Part shown: positions 55,701 through 64,000 of the stretch, in pieces
How the letters are laid out: every line of letters begins with the position of its first letter
Position numbering within the stretch: the stretch's first letter is position 1
Source of the DNA: Antedon mediterranea
Lineage: Eukaryota > Echinodermata > Crinoidea > Comatulida > Antedonidae
DNA: 64,000 nucleotides
NCBI RefSeq assembly: GCF_964355755.1
Contig: NC_092678.1
Span: forward strand, 18,634,922-18,698,921
Direction of reading: 5' to 3'
Position numbers and translations under genes: made by a program
Notes under the pieces: generated by a model
What the model was told of the DNA's origin: nothing
Seen by the model: only the letters and a program-made list of their open reading frames with translations
Databases searched by the model: none

Positions 55701-58700
55701 GCATCCGACTCAATGCGTTCGAAATCTTTCTCGAGGTGTTCTAGGTGCACATCGGTAAAGGAAGGCAGTTCCAGACCAATCATTTTACCAGCCCGACGGA
55801 TGAAAGTTTCAAGGCGTCCTTTATTCCCTCCGGTAACATTACCAGCCCAACAGGAGAGGCAATACGTCCAAACACTACATATAACGGATCTATAGAACGA
55901 AAGTAACATCAAATCACAGGAGTTAAATTTATATAAAGTTCTCATATAAATTTAACTCAGTGATTTGATGTTACTTTCGTTCTATAGATCCGTTATATGT
56001 AGTGTTTGGACGTATTGCCAGTCATACTGTATCTATAAGGTATGACGTAATAATTGAGCTAACTACAATTCGCTATAATACAAACGCTTTCTGTCGAGCC
56101 GTCTGTGTGGTCTAGTGGATTAGACTATGAGCTTCACATGTCGATGTATGGGTTTGAATCACATGAGCTACTCCTTTTTACTTTACAGTGAGAGAGAGAT
56201 TATTTAGAAGGTTATGTTTATAGTTATATTTAGGAAGTAGTTCGGCTATCTTTCACATAGGGTCTCCAACTTATGTTCGAAAAAAAAATTGCCTCCCGCT
56301 ATACGCACAATATTATTATTATTACAAACTTTTTCCTACCTCGTCGCAAATCAAGTTCTTCTTTGCTTCAACAGCATTTTAGACCTAATCTCATCTTCTG
56401 CCTTATTATACTTGTATTTTATGTTTTTTTTTGTTAAAATGATGTGTCAGAGAAAACATTAGTTAAGAAAAAGAATCTTCATTATTATAATTATGATGTC
56501 TGTTTTTGGAGTTCCTAATTTTGTAATATTATGTATATTTTATATTGAGGAGCCAGTAAATACAAGCTATGCGTTCACTTAGGCTCCTCCACTTTATATA
56601 CGTCATTAGTAAAGTGAAATAGATGAAATTAAATTATAAATGTACCATATTCAATTCATATTCCATTCTTCTTTCAAGTTGCTGATTGTATTAATACCCC
56701 ACGATACTGCGAGAACGGGGCAACGTGTATTCCAGGTATCGAGGGTTTACCAGTCACGTGTCAATGTTTGCCTGGTTTTAAAGGAGACCAATGTGAAAGT
56801 AAGAAATCATGAACAAGTACGATAAACTACTAATTGAGCAATACCATGTTCACATACTTTGGGTCGCTGTCGCTCACGAGACGCTGATCGGCTCACGGGC
56901 CGTTCCAACGTGTAAACGACTGAGATTCTATCGTGAGTGGCCCAAGGCCGCTTTTGATATTATAATACATTTGGCTTACAATGCTTTACGTACATCATGA
57001 TGTTGTGAAGTTTTAATATATATTGTCCATCGGTACTGGTTTCACATTCCTAATGTAAAGTATTTGTTTAATGAGTAGCTAAGCGGTTAAGACAGTGGAA
57101 CCGTAATACCTTGCCATATTAACATCGGCAAGAGTTCGAGTCTCACTCGCTCCATGGTTCTGGTGGAAGAACGAGTCTTCTCGGATAAGGACAATAAAAC
57201 GTCCAAACCTCCAAAAAAACATAGCAAATCCCACCGAACCATAATAAAAGTGATTGAATCATGTAGTATACAACCCACTGGGTACATCCATGTAAAAAAA
57301 TATTACATTACTTATTTTGGGGGAAAAACAAAATTCTTTTGGTCAAAAATTATTGCTAACCCCTGCAAACATTGATATACCGAGTGGGTCGTACACTACA
57401 TGATTCAATCACTTTTATGTTGGTTCGGTGGGGTGTGCTACCGTATGTTTTTTTGGAGGTTTTCGGGGGTTTGCGGGGTTTAGAAATACCCGATAATGTG
57501 CACTTTTTAAAGAACCTAATGTATCTTTCAAGACTAGTAGAGTGTTAACCCGGTGTACACACATTCACTGTCACTCATCAAGAGGGCCCCTTGATTGTCG
57601 GCATACGCTGTTTAGTAAAAAAAAAAAAATAAAATATGCTTCTTCACAAAATGCAATGCTTGGGATACCGCATAAACTTTTTGATAATACCCACCGAACT
57701 ATCGACAGATACAATCGCGCATACTCTACTACTTGTGTCGATGTCGATATTTCAAAATCTAGCGACAATAAAAGTTACATTATTATAACGAATTTCATGT
57801 TCACTATTTCTTGACAGCTTTTTCATGTGAAGCAGGTACCTGTCAAAACCAAGGAACATGTTATACTGAACCTGAATTTTTAAAAGATGGAAAGATATGC
57901 AACTGCTCCCCGTTATTCACGGGCACATACTGCGAAGGTAAGACTTATGTAAACGATGAGTTGATGTTTCATAAAAAAAAACACTGTACACAGGCCTCGT
58001 ATATTTCTTTAGTATTTCTAGTAATTGAGTGGAGGCCGAGGTTAAGACACTGTAACCTTAATGTGTATGTCAAGGATTCGGGCCTAACTCACGCCATGGT
58101 TCTGGTAGTGGAACGAGTCATTTCGGAGAAGTACTTTTAAGTATGCATATTGTTTGTTCGTCATGTTCAATAATAAACTCTATGCCTATCTCTTTTTAAA
58201 TTGTAGTTAGAGTGGATTGCAACGTGGAAACGTGCTTAAACGGAGGAGCTTGCAACATTCCTGAAATAGCCTTAGCGAACAATTCTCTTTGTTTTTGTCC
58301 GGACCAATTCACTGGTAATTTTTGCGAAACAAGTAAGATACTTTCTCATTTTTTCTTAAAAACATTTGAGTAGCCTAACGGCTATCATATTTGAAGAATA
58401 AAGAACGTTCTAGTGAATTTGCGTGTTAAATTAAGTTGCATGTCAATATATCTAGTATATACAACGATGACATTGCCAATGGGCAATGCGGATATTGTTT
58501 GATCGAACGAATTTGCAATATCCGGGAAATTAAAACCAAAAAAAGTTGTAACCGCAAATTCCTAATCCGTACATTTTCAAGTACGTACTTCACAGACCGA
58601 TATTACTCGATGTGTCACTGTGTAGGTAGTAGGTTTTATTTAACTCGAAAATAAAACACCATTAGAACAGAATGACATAGCTACAATAAAACAATTAGTT

Positions 58701-61700
58701 CTAAATATGCTGGAATAAAATACAATAACAAACTTATATATCGTCAACTAAAGACAATGTTTTACCTTTAATATTTCAGTTTTTTGATTCAATTTCAATC
58801 TATTCGATCCTCTAAAAAAATAAATCAATATCAATACAGTATAAATGTTATCATTCACAAATAAAAAAAAAATGTGTTTTCGTTTATTAACATGGGCCGA
58901 AATATCAACATGCGCTCTCTGTGGAAATATTTCTCCAAGTACTTCACTCAGTTTCTGATTGCTTACATTAATACATTGATTCTAATTTGATTTCACAGTG
59001 ATAAACTGCGTCCATGATCCAGCTCTTTGTCAAAATGGTGGTAGTTGCATAGATGGATTGTGTATGTGTCCCTTTGGCTTTACTGGCAGTTCATGTGACG
59101 GTAACAAACGTTTTTTGTTTGTTTTAGTAAAAGTGTGTATACATCATTTTATTCTAGCATAACTATGATATTAAATATCTTTTATACAACTAATTAAAAA
59201 ATGTAATTGAAAAAAAAAACACAAATTAAATAAATAACTAAATAACTACAGGGACATACATGCATGCATGGCCAAACGCTATCGTCTTGTTGTTATACGC
59301 ATTTTATAAAATGGTATAGCCACAAACACAAAACAACAAATTTTAGCTAAAACGCAAAAACGTTTCATAACACTAATTTCAGATTGATCAGCTAATTAAA
59401 ATGTTGTAATTTAAATGCTCTATGAACTGTTTGAAACAATCGGGTGTGTTTGATAACTATTAGTGTTTCTTCATACTCATCCAACAGCGAGTAACCCGCC
59501 AATTACAGGATGGATAAACTATTTAATAATTTCACAAGACAAACATATACACAAGATGCTCTACATAAACAAAGACTTATTAAGTCTTTGGGAGTGGAGT
59601 TGTAAATTGTCATGAGAAAAAAACCCTGAAATATGAAAGGACTTGAACCCAGGACCCTTAGATTGGTAGCCAAGCATCATAACCACCAAGCCACAGCTCC
59701 ACTCCAATTATTACTATTATATACAAAGAAAAAACAGAGTGCATACAATCATGCATACTTTGCATTAAGTGTTTGCAACCGAAATACTATTGGAAAACAT
59801 AGGCCAGAAGAACAATGCAATATTTCAATGTACTTCTCTGCATAAGTTTTCCTAGAAGTACACCTTACAAGATCACTCCATTCATTTCCATTCTGTTCTA
59901 TGCAATAGCTTTTATTTTTTTTCTAAATCCGTTAACGTTTAGAGTTTCAAGTAAAAGGGGTTTTTTTGCACGTTAATTCCCCATGTGTGAAAAATAAGCA
60001 ACTCTTTTTTATTTGATTTATAAGTACTCTTCGGTTTATTTCTCAGTTTATGAGTGTGGAAGTGGCACTTGTCAGAATGGTGGGACTTGCCAACCAGGGT
60101 CAACAGATCCTGCGACGGTGTGTACATGTCGGTCTGGATACATGGGATCGTTCTGTGACGAAAGTAAGTGACTATGGTAGTTTCTCCTACTTTAAAAAAA
60201 AAATTGGTGCGCAATTTTAAAACGTGTAAACCGGCCCTAAATACCTTTAGAAAACAAATAGATTACTATGATGATATTTGGAGAACATTGATGATGTCAT
60301 AGGCCTATCAGTACCATATTTGGTTTTAGATCACACCTTTTTTGTCGTTTAATGGTATAGACTAGGCATTATAGTCAACTCACACATACTGAAAAACAAA
60401 CGCTCTAAAGTATGTTGGTATTATAAATTAAAACAATATTCTGAAGATATTATTAATTACATATACAGGTAATATTTTAACAAAACTTTCGATTAGGATA
60501 ATAAACATAAGAATATGGCATGAAATGTCTAATAACATGATCGGCATCGGCCATTGAAGATACATATCATTTCACTTTTTTTTATAGTTGATACTGAAGC
60601 AATGTGTTTGATTAATTGCAATAACGGGGAATGCTCATCCAACCACACCTGCGAATGTAACCTGGGCTATCATGGAATTTATTGCAATGGTAAGGTTGGT
60701 ATTTAAGGCCGTGTTTCGTTTCCGCAGCCAAAAAAATCGATAATTACTGATTAACTGCCTGTAGAAACGGGGTTTAACCGATTCCACTCGAGAGAAATTA
60801 ACCGATAATTGTCTCACTCAAATCGAATAATTATTGGATAAATGCGATAATTTTTAACCTTTAACCAGATGGTTGTAATGAATGATCATGCGCACTTTAT
60901 TGGTTAAACAATTAACCGATAATTTTGTTTTGGCTGCGGAAACTCGAGATTTGTTTTTCTTATTTATTTATTTTTTTATTTCATACGCAGCAAGAACAAT
61001 TACAGGAGGGATAAACTCTTATCGTGCTTTGAAACTAAGTCTCATTTGAGGCTTAGGGGGTGGAGTTGAAAAAGTCACTATAAGGTCAGGATTGATCCCT
61101 GAACCACCTATGTTCGGAAGGCAAGCACGTTCACCACAAAACTACAGCTCCGCTACTTTCAAGTTTTCTCTTTTAAACAAGCTTGGTTTTCACTAAGACA
61201 AGAATGCGGACATAATTTGACCAATCACAAGTGAATGATTAGTTGAACTGTCGCTTGCCATTGGTCAACTCACTTGCGTTCGGTTTATGTCCTCGCGTTG
61301 CTTCCATAGTGGGAAAAAAGATTAAGTGTCATTCCGATGTCCTTCGGACAGGACGAAATTTATCCATTCGTGTTTCCTTCTTCTCAACCACGTAGTGCAG
61401 GCATAGTAGCATATGGAATCATTTCCTGCCGTGGTCTCTGTACCTGCCGTTCAATTTTTTTACCGTAGTCCCATTTCTATTTCGTTTTTTTTTAATTTAT
61501 TTTTATTTATTTTATTCATTTTATTCGTTCACATCCAACAGTGTATACACCAATTACAGGATGAAGATATAGATATAAATATAAAAACATATATAAAAAT
61601 AACAAAAAGAAAAGCCTAAAAGTTTATCTAATCTATAATAATCTATAGATTGACAGCAGTGTTAACTAATTCATGGACAATATGCTTAGAAAAGATACCT

Positions 61701-63696
61701 AATTCAGGATTTTGACAAACACAGTTGTTATAAACAGACGAAATTCTACAAAAAATACCTTTCTTACAAACATTAACACGGGAAAATTGTACATGTAACA
61801 TTGATTTTGAACGAAGTCTACAAATTGGAACATTAAAATTGAAATTTGAAACAAGATTACAAGTGAACATAGAATTAAGACATTTATACAAAAATGTTAG
61901 GTCATTTATTTTTCGTTTATCAGTTGGTGTGAAATAATCGGAGTTTGGCAAGGCCAACAGGTTTTTGGGCCAAGAATTTTTTTCTGAATCCTTTCGATTC
62001 TAGAGGATTGTGTATTTGATATAGAGTTAAAAAAAACAGAACAAAAATCTAACGAAGGTTGAATAAGACTTTCATAGAGGGCAATTTTTGGTTGTTTGTA
62101 TTTAATATCTATAATTTTAACACATTTAAACATGAATTACAATTATAAACACACATATTTGCGTTGTTCACCAGGCCTATATGAAAAGTAAATGCATTTA
62201 GATTGTAGGTCAAATAACTTTGAATTTAAAAATTAAATGGTAGATGTTGATACTCATTATTACTAATGCTTGATTCCCACTAGAGAGAGGCAACGCAGAG
62301 ACGTCGACGTAAGCGCAACGCCATTGGTCAACTCACTTGCGTTACGTCATTGCGTTACGTCTCTAGAACTTTGGTAATCCGTATGTACAGCGCCGTGTAT
62401 ATAGTCTATAACCGTTTTTCAATTCAAGTATAAAAAAAAGACTAAATTAGGCCCAAGGCATACTATGTATAGATATTGCTTGCTCAACGCTGTTTGTAAT
62501 AATTTATCATTATTTTCTCAAAACACTAGGACTTTTAGTAACTTTAATGTATTTATTCTTCTATCAATTTAGATATAATTCCATGTGAAGAAATGCCATG
62601 TCAAAACGGTGGCGAGTGTTTTGGACGACAACCACAGCGCCGGAAACGTCAGGAGTTCGAATTATTACCACCTACGCTAGCTGGCTGTTCTTGTTTGATC
62701 GAATATACCGGTTTATATTGCGAAACAGGTATACACATTTACGTGTACATCGTATTATTTATTCATTCACAAATATTGTTCAATAGTATAGTAAACGAAT
62801 ACCTGCAGCCCTATAATACAAAAACAAATAAAAATTTGTTACCGTAGCTATGTTTGAAACACTGTTACGTCGTCGGTTCCCACTTTACGTAATACAACAT
62901 TTTGGGTCGATACGTCACTGCGTTACGTTGCGTTGCGTTCTAGTGGAAAGCACGCTTTATGATTGTTCAAATCACATACGTTGCATTACGTCCATGTGCT
63001 GTGTCTCCAGTGGGAACGAAGCATATTAATTACGTCTTCATTTAACTTTAACTTCCGTAATCTGTAGTCTTATGGGCCTCACATCAATTATTACAGTGGT
63101 AAAACCAGTCTTCTTATATGCCTATAAGGACTATAAACAGTGGTTCAAAGAATCTAGTACATGCTTAAACGAGAGGGAGATTACCCCGGTGAATAATGAA
63201 TAATTTGCGCTGTAGTTGGCAGCACCGACTTGACCCTTAGGAGAAAGCATTTAATATTGAAAGGTAGAAGTCCACATTGAGACAACATTAAACAAAGTAC
63301 TATAGGCCCATGTGCAATACAACACCCCACAATCACAAACGATCGATTTGTTATTAGATATTAATTACCTTGTATTACGTCATTGTTGTTAGGCGTATTG
63401 TGAATCAATTTTACTTACTCTTGGCCTATTGTTTTTTTATTTTTTCATTATTATTTGAATTGTTGAGAATATCATAACGCGTTACATTCTATAACCAGAG
63501 ATTTGTTATGTCATGTATATTTAGGATGATTATTGATATTGATAAATACTATATACTGTTTATTTTTACACTGAAGAACGACCGCCGTGTGAGTTGGAAT
63601 GCCAAAACAAGGGAAGATGCGAACTAAGTCCAGAATCATTCGATTATATTTGTCAATGCTCTAACAGGAACTATTACAGTGGCGAATTGTGTGAAG
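46635..63696 (+). CDS. EGF-repeat protein (3' end outside window)
   Basis: A signal-peptide exon and nine EGF exons join in frame: 46635-46719, 52510-52623, 56679-56798, 57818-57937, 58207-58332, 58999-59100, 60047-60163, 60588-60689, 62573-62728 and 63577-63696. Every exon starts and ends in phase 1, so each EGF domain is a cassette. Each domain has six cysteines in EGF spacing, and none shows the calcium-binding D-x-D/N-E start. The product enters the secretory pathway. Without the 3' part one cannot tell a secreted EGF protein from a Notch-like or EGF-bearing receptor. The gene has the same strand as the receptor array, with a 9-kb gap. Domains 1 and 4 resemble each other (CNVETCLNGG), suggesting internal duplication. 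Confidence 0.85.
46775..46810. repeat. Perfect hairpin
   Basis: CATGGAGTAAAGAATA and its exact reverse complement TATTCTTTACTCCATG with a 4-nt spacer, flanked on both sides by ATCAATAC. The flanking direct repeat suggests a tiny inserted foldback. Confidence 0.7.
47025..47235 (+). repeat. Tandem repeat, about 69-bp unit, three copies
   Basis: Three consecutive units begin near 'aaaggtYcRgWcaataacc' and carry CACCTATTAATGGACTCTAC and GTTAGCGGATGGACCTAT. A few substitutions separate them. Confidence 0.85.
49454..49560 (-). mobile_element. Helitron-like 3' end, copy 3
   Basis: Minus strand: hairpin AGAGGGAGAGC...TCACCCTCT around GAGCGAAGTGAG, then AGTC, giving CTAGT at the end. The preceding 'CGAGAACCATCGTCTACACTTC' parallels the 23.3-kb copy. 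Confidence 0.4.
50470..50578 (-). repeat. Dispersed repeat, copy 2
   Basis: The reverse complement carries GGCGAGCACAATGCAAAAAC, CTTATCTATCTTAGATG and AAACGTAGATTTGATAA in the same order as 12298-12385. Confidence 0.55.
51182..51299. mobile_element. MITE family 1, intact copy
   Basis: CTTAATCTCTATCTAAACTATC at the left is mirrored by GATAGTTTAGACAGAGATTTAAG at the right. The interior has CCTAAACATGGTAGTGATATGACATCACC. About 118 bp. Confidence 0.8.
52011..52240 (+). mobile_element. tRNA-derived SINE family 2, copy 1
   Basis: A B box GGTTCGAATCCCATGAGC is followed by the body TTTTTACTTTATGTGAGAGG, TTATTTAGA, GTATTTAGGAAGTA and GTTCGGCTATCTTTCACATA, shared with 56097-56298. The head contains extra duplicated 'CTTTCGTGGTCTGAG' words. 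Confidence 0.65.
52510..52623 (+). CDS. EGF domain 1 exon
   Basis: CNVETCLNGGSC, CDCPQGFTGSSC: six cysteines. Phase 1-1, 114 nt. The donor gtaagt is strong. Confidence 0.9.
52786..53560. repeat. ACGTT-rich tandem array, about 151-bp period
   Basis: The landmark GTTGTACGAACGA..AATGTCGACCTTTTTATACG recurs at 52847, at 52998, and in degraded form near 53150. AACGTT, TAACGT and ACGTCC words recur every 20-30 bp within units. CpG is far denser than in surrounding DNA. Order decays to the right. Confidence 0.75.
55095..55205 (+). repeat. 15-bp minisatellite
   Basis: Six or more units of CCCTTTGGCATATTC with length variants, in EGF gene intron 2. Confidence 0.85.
55412..55945 (-). mobile_element. 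LINE (non-LTR retrotransposon) 3' end
   Basis: The minus-strand frame reads LLSFYRSVICSVWTYCLSCW, RRAGKMIGLELPSF, SHPLHKVIIDQL, PSGRLRLLSVKTNRFAKSF, ending IPSGIIQ. This is the conserved tail of CR1/Jockey-like reverse transcriptases (SCW.GN, HPLH, PSGRR.R..K.KT.R...SF.P). Beyond the stop, the 3' UTR ends with a (TTATC)n-type tail (55421-55440 on the plus strand AAGATAAGATAAGATAAC). It is 5'-truncated; the truncation is joined to an inverted copy of its own start. Confidence 0.8.
55857..56020. repeat. Inverted repeat at the LINE 5' junction
   Basis: GGCAATACGTCCAAACACTAC...GTAACATCAAATCAC (55857-55918) and its reverse complement (55957-56020) are almost perfect over about 65-75 bp, with a short spacer. 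It is part of the LINE body turned around, as produced by twin priming during insertion. Confidence 0.8.
56097..56298 (+). mobile_element. tRNA-derived SINE family 2, copy 2
   Basis: A box GTGTGGTCTAGTGGATTAGA, anticodon-arm-like stretch, B box GGGTTTGAATCACATGAGC, then the family body (TTTTTACTTTACAGTGAGAG, TTAGGAAGTAGTTCGGCTAT). The head still has tRNA spacing. Confidence 0.7.
56679..56798 (+). CDS. EGF domain 2 exon
   Basis: CINTPRYCENGATC, CQCLPGFKGDQC: six cysteines, phase 1-1, 120 nt, donor gtaaga. Confidence 0.9.
57072..57204 (+). mobile_element. tRNA-derived SINE family 1, copy 2
   Basis: A box GAGTAGCTAAGCGGTTAAGA, B box AGTTCGAGTCTC, then CCATGGTTCTGGTGGAAGAACGAGT and TTCTCGGATAAGGACAATAA. 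It is adjacent to the foldback at 57205-57462. Confidence 0.7.
57205..57462. repeat. Foldback element
   Basis: The left arm 57205-57283 (AAACCTCCAAAAAAACAT..., CCCACCGAACC, AAGTGATTGAATCATGTAGT) is mirrored by 57378-57462 (ACTACATGATTCAATCACTT, GGTTCGGTGGGG, TTTTTTTGGAGGTTT). About 95 bp of unpaired centre. It joins directly to the SINE tail. Confidence 0.75.
57818..57937 (+). CDS. EGF domain 3 exon
   Basis: CEAGTCQNQGTC, CNCSPLFTGTYC: six cysteines, phase 1-1, 120 nt, donor gtaaga. Confidence 0.9.
58027..58130 (+). mobile_element. tRNA-derived SINE family 1, copy 3
   Basis: GAGTGGAGGCCGAGGTTAAGA (degraded A box), AGGATTCGGGCCTAAC (B box) and CCATGGTTCTGGTAGTGGAACGAGT. Shorter than copy 2. 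Confidence 0.6.
58207..58332 (+). CDS. EGF domain 4 exon
   Basis: CNVETCLNGGAC, CFCPDQFTGNFC: six cysteines, phase 1-1, 126 nt. It has one NxS/T site (NNS). Closest to domain 1. Confidence 0.9.
58999..59100 (+). CDS. EGF domain 5 exon
   Basis: CVHDPALCQNGGSC, IDGLCMCPFGFTGSSC: six cysteines with a short central loop, phase 1-1, 102 nt. Confidence 0.9.
59490..59704 (-). mobile_element. tRNA-derived SINE family 3, copy 1
   Basis: On the minus strand: A box GAGCTGTGGCTTGGTGGTTATG, B box GGGTTCAAGTCC, a body with CAACTCCACTCCC, and a 3' end CCATCCTGTAATTGGCGGGT and CTGTTGGATGAG. That 3' end matches the LINE at 61.5 kb. Confidence 0.65.
60047..60163 (+). CDS. EGF domain 6 exon
   Basis: CGSGTCQNGGTC, CTCRSGYMGSFC: six cysteines, phase 1-1, 117 nt, donor gtaagt. 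Confidence 0.9.
60588..60689 (+). CDS. EGF domain 7 exon
   Basis: CLINCNNGECSSNHTCEC, NLGYHGIYC: six cysteines with very short first and second loops, phase 1-1, 102 nt. NHT is a glycosylation site. Confidence 0.88.
60700..60955. mobile_element. Foldback MITE with CGTTTCCGCAGCCAAAA ends
   Basis: The left end GTTTCGTTTCCGCAGCCAAAA and right end TTTTGGCTGCGGAAAC are inverted. The interior has repeated TTAACCGATAATT words in both orientations, as in the 5.2-kb element. Non-coding. Confidence 0.7.
60965..61155 (-). mobile_element. tRNA-derived SINE family 3, copy 2
   Basis: Minus strand: AGCGGAGCTGTAGTTTTGTGG head, GGTTCAGGGATCAATCC in the B-box position, CAACTCCACCCCC body, 3' end ATCCCTCCTGTAATTG and an (AAATA)n tail. 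The B box is degraded. Confidence 0.6.
61179..61317. mobile_element. Foldback MITE family 2, copy
   Basis: AAGCTTGGTTTTCACTAAGAC at the left, CCATAGTGGGAAAAAAG at the right, with TTGACCAATCACAAGTG and CTTGCCATTGGTCAACTCAC inverted inside. Confidence 0.7.
61490..62133 (-). mobile_element. LINE 3' part (second family)
   Basis: Two overlapping minus-strand frames (62133-61906 and 61957-61643) form the end of a reverse transcriptase with a frameshift. The first has YESLIQPSLDFCSVFF and QSSRIERIQKKI; the second has DYFTPTDKRKINDLTFLYKC and a basic tail. The 3' end has TCATCCTGTAATTGGTGT, CTGTTGGATGTGAAC and an (AATAAA)n tail. Dead copy in EGF gene intron 8. Confidence 0.75.
62265..62370. mobile_element. 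Foldback MITE family 2, copy
   Basis: AATGCTTGATTCCCACTAGAG at the left. GCAACGCAGAGACGTCGACG is mirrored by CGTTACGTCATTGCGTTACG. It lies 200 bp upstream of EGF exon 8. Confidence 0.65.
62573..62728 (+). CDS. EGF domain 8 exon, with basic insertion
   Basis: CEEMPCQNGGEC, then a long loop with FGRQPQRRKRQEFELL before CSCLIEYTGLYC. Six cysteines, phase 1-1, 156 nt, the longest EGF exon here. The RRKR in the third loop is a furin-type cleavage motif in an exposed position. The domain stays intact by disulphides if cut. The donor is gtatac, weaker than its neighbours. Confidence 0.88.
62872..63023. mobile_element. Foldback MITE family 2, copy
   Basis: CGGTTCCCACTTTACG at the left and CTCCAGTGGGAACGAAGC at the right are inverted, with CGTTACGTTGCGTTGCGTTC and GCATTACGTCCATG inside. 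Confidence 0.6.
63577..63696 (+). CDS. EGF domain 9 exon
   Basis: CELECQNKGRC, CQCSNRNYYSGELC: six cysteines, phase 1-1, 120 nt, donor gtaagt. The next exon is outside the window. Confidence 0.88.
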
Positions 63697-63851
63697 GTAA
63701 GTATAATGATAATTGTTATTTTCTATCGATTCTACCTTTTTCATATAAAAATATTCAATAAATTCACATAAAATAAAAAATTCACACTTGCCAAACAAGA
63801 CAAAAAGATCAATATCACTTGGCACTCATTCGAACCGGTCTTAAAATAATG

Positions 63852-63977
63852 ACCCTTGTATACACGGGACCTAAACTTTATAATTATCTACCCTTTCTCT
63901 ATTCTATTAAACAATAAGGTAAATGTTCTTTATTTAAACATAAATTTAAACTATTATTGGTTGAAGGTTCTTTGTAA
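63852..63977 (+). mobile_element. Non-LTR retrotransposon ORF tail, broken
   Basis: The frame reads TLVYTGPKLYNYLPFLYSIK, a stop, then CSLFKHKFKLLLVEGSL and a stop. The TGPKLYNYLP...FKHKFK pattern is the C-terminal tail of a non-LTR reverse transcriptase. It lies after EGF exon 9. Confidence 0.6.
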
Positions 63978-64000
63978 TTTATTTTTACATATTGGATATT

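Larger units (their letters stand above)
52624..56678. other. EGF gene intron 2
   Basis: 4.1 kb holding the ACGTT-rich tandem array (52786-53560), a 15-bp 'TTGGCATATTCCCTT' array (55095-55205), a LINE 3' end with a 5' inversion (55412-56020) and a SINE (56097-56298). No further EGF exon was found. Confidence 0.6.

Noticed and set aside
59639-59704. Functional tRNA gene on the minus strand
   Set aside because: Head of a SINE with a second copy at 61.1 kb and a LINE-like tail.

Overview
The window looks like nuclear DNA of a marine deuterostome, most likely an echinoderm. It is AT-rich, its exons are short with GT-AG introns, and the palindrome-like word 'taggcctat/aggcct' is scattered throughout, a habit I associate with echinoderm genomes. 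The species call is inference. All recognisable host genes lie on the + strand. The - strand carries only transposon relics.

About 0.3-37.5 kb is a head-to-tail array of three paralogous adhesion G-protein-coupled receptor (aGPCR) genes. Copy A (345-4611) has lost its 5' exons beyond the window edge. Copy B (7560-26399; 15 exons, 980 codons) and copy C (28541-37457; 14 exons, 885 codons) look complete. Phases are consistent at every junction I checked. From the N-terminus, the layout is: signal peptide; a SUEL-type galactose/rhamnose-binding lectin domain (B only); an uncharacterised 'WIPVFKGVSG' module resembling one in invertebrate secreted proteins such as coral skeletal-matrix proteins; a hormone-receptor-motif-like Cys/Trp segment; a GAIN domain; a GPS with the cleavage motif H-L/T; and a family B2 seven-helix domain. 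A diverged orphan exon homologous to the TM5 exon lies at 39.5 kb, after copy C.

About 37.5-46.6 kb has no gene I can support. It holds the orphan exon, a LINE tail, a tRNA-derived SINE, MITEs and a G-run.

From 46.6 kb to the window end runs a second gene: a signal-peptide exon, then nine EGF-like exons. Each exon encodes one six-cysteine domain and is bounded by phase-1 introns. The gene continues past the right edge, so its full nature (secreted, membrane-anchored, or another EGF-bearing receptor) cannot be decided here.

Introns and intergenic DNA are crowded with repeats: a Penelope-like element with inverted terminal repeats and a likely target duplication; three Helitron-like 3' ends; LINE relics, one with a 5' inversion; three tRNA-SINE families, one sharing its 3' tail with a local LINE; several MITE families; an ACGTT-rich tandem array; and a 21-bp minisatellite that appears to have grown out of a MITE.
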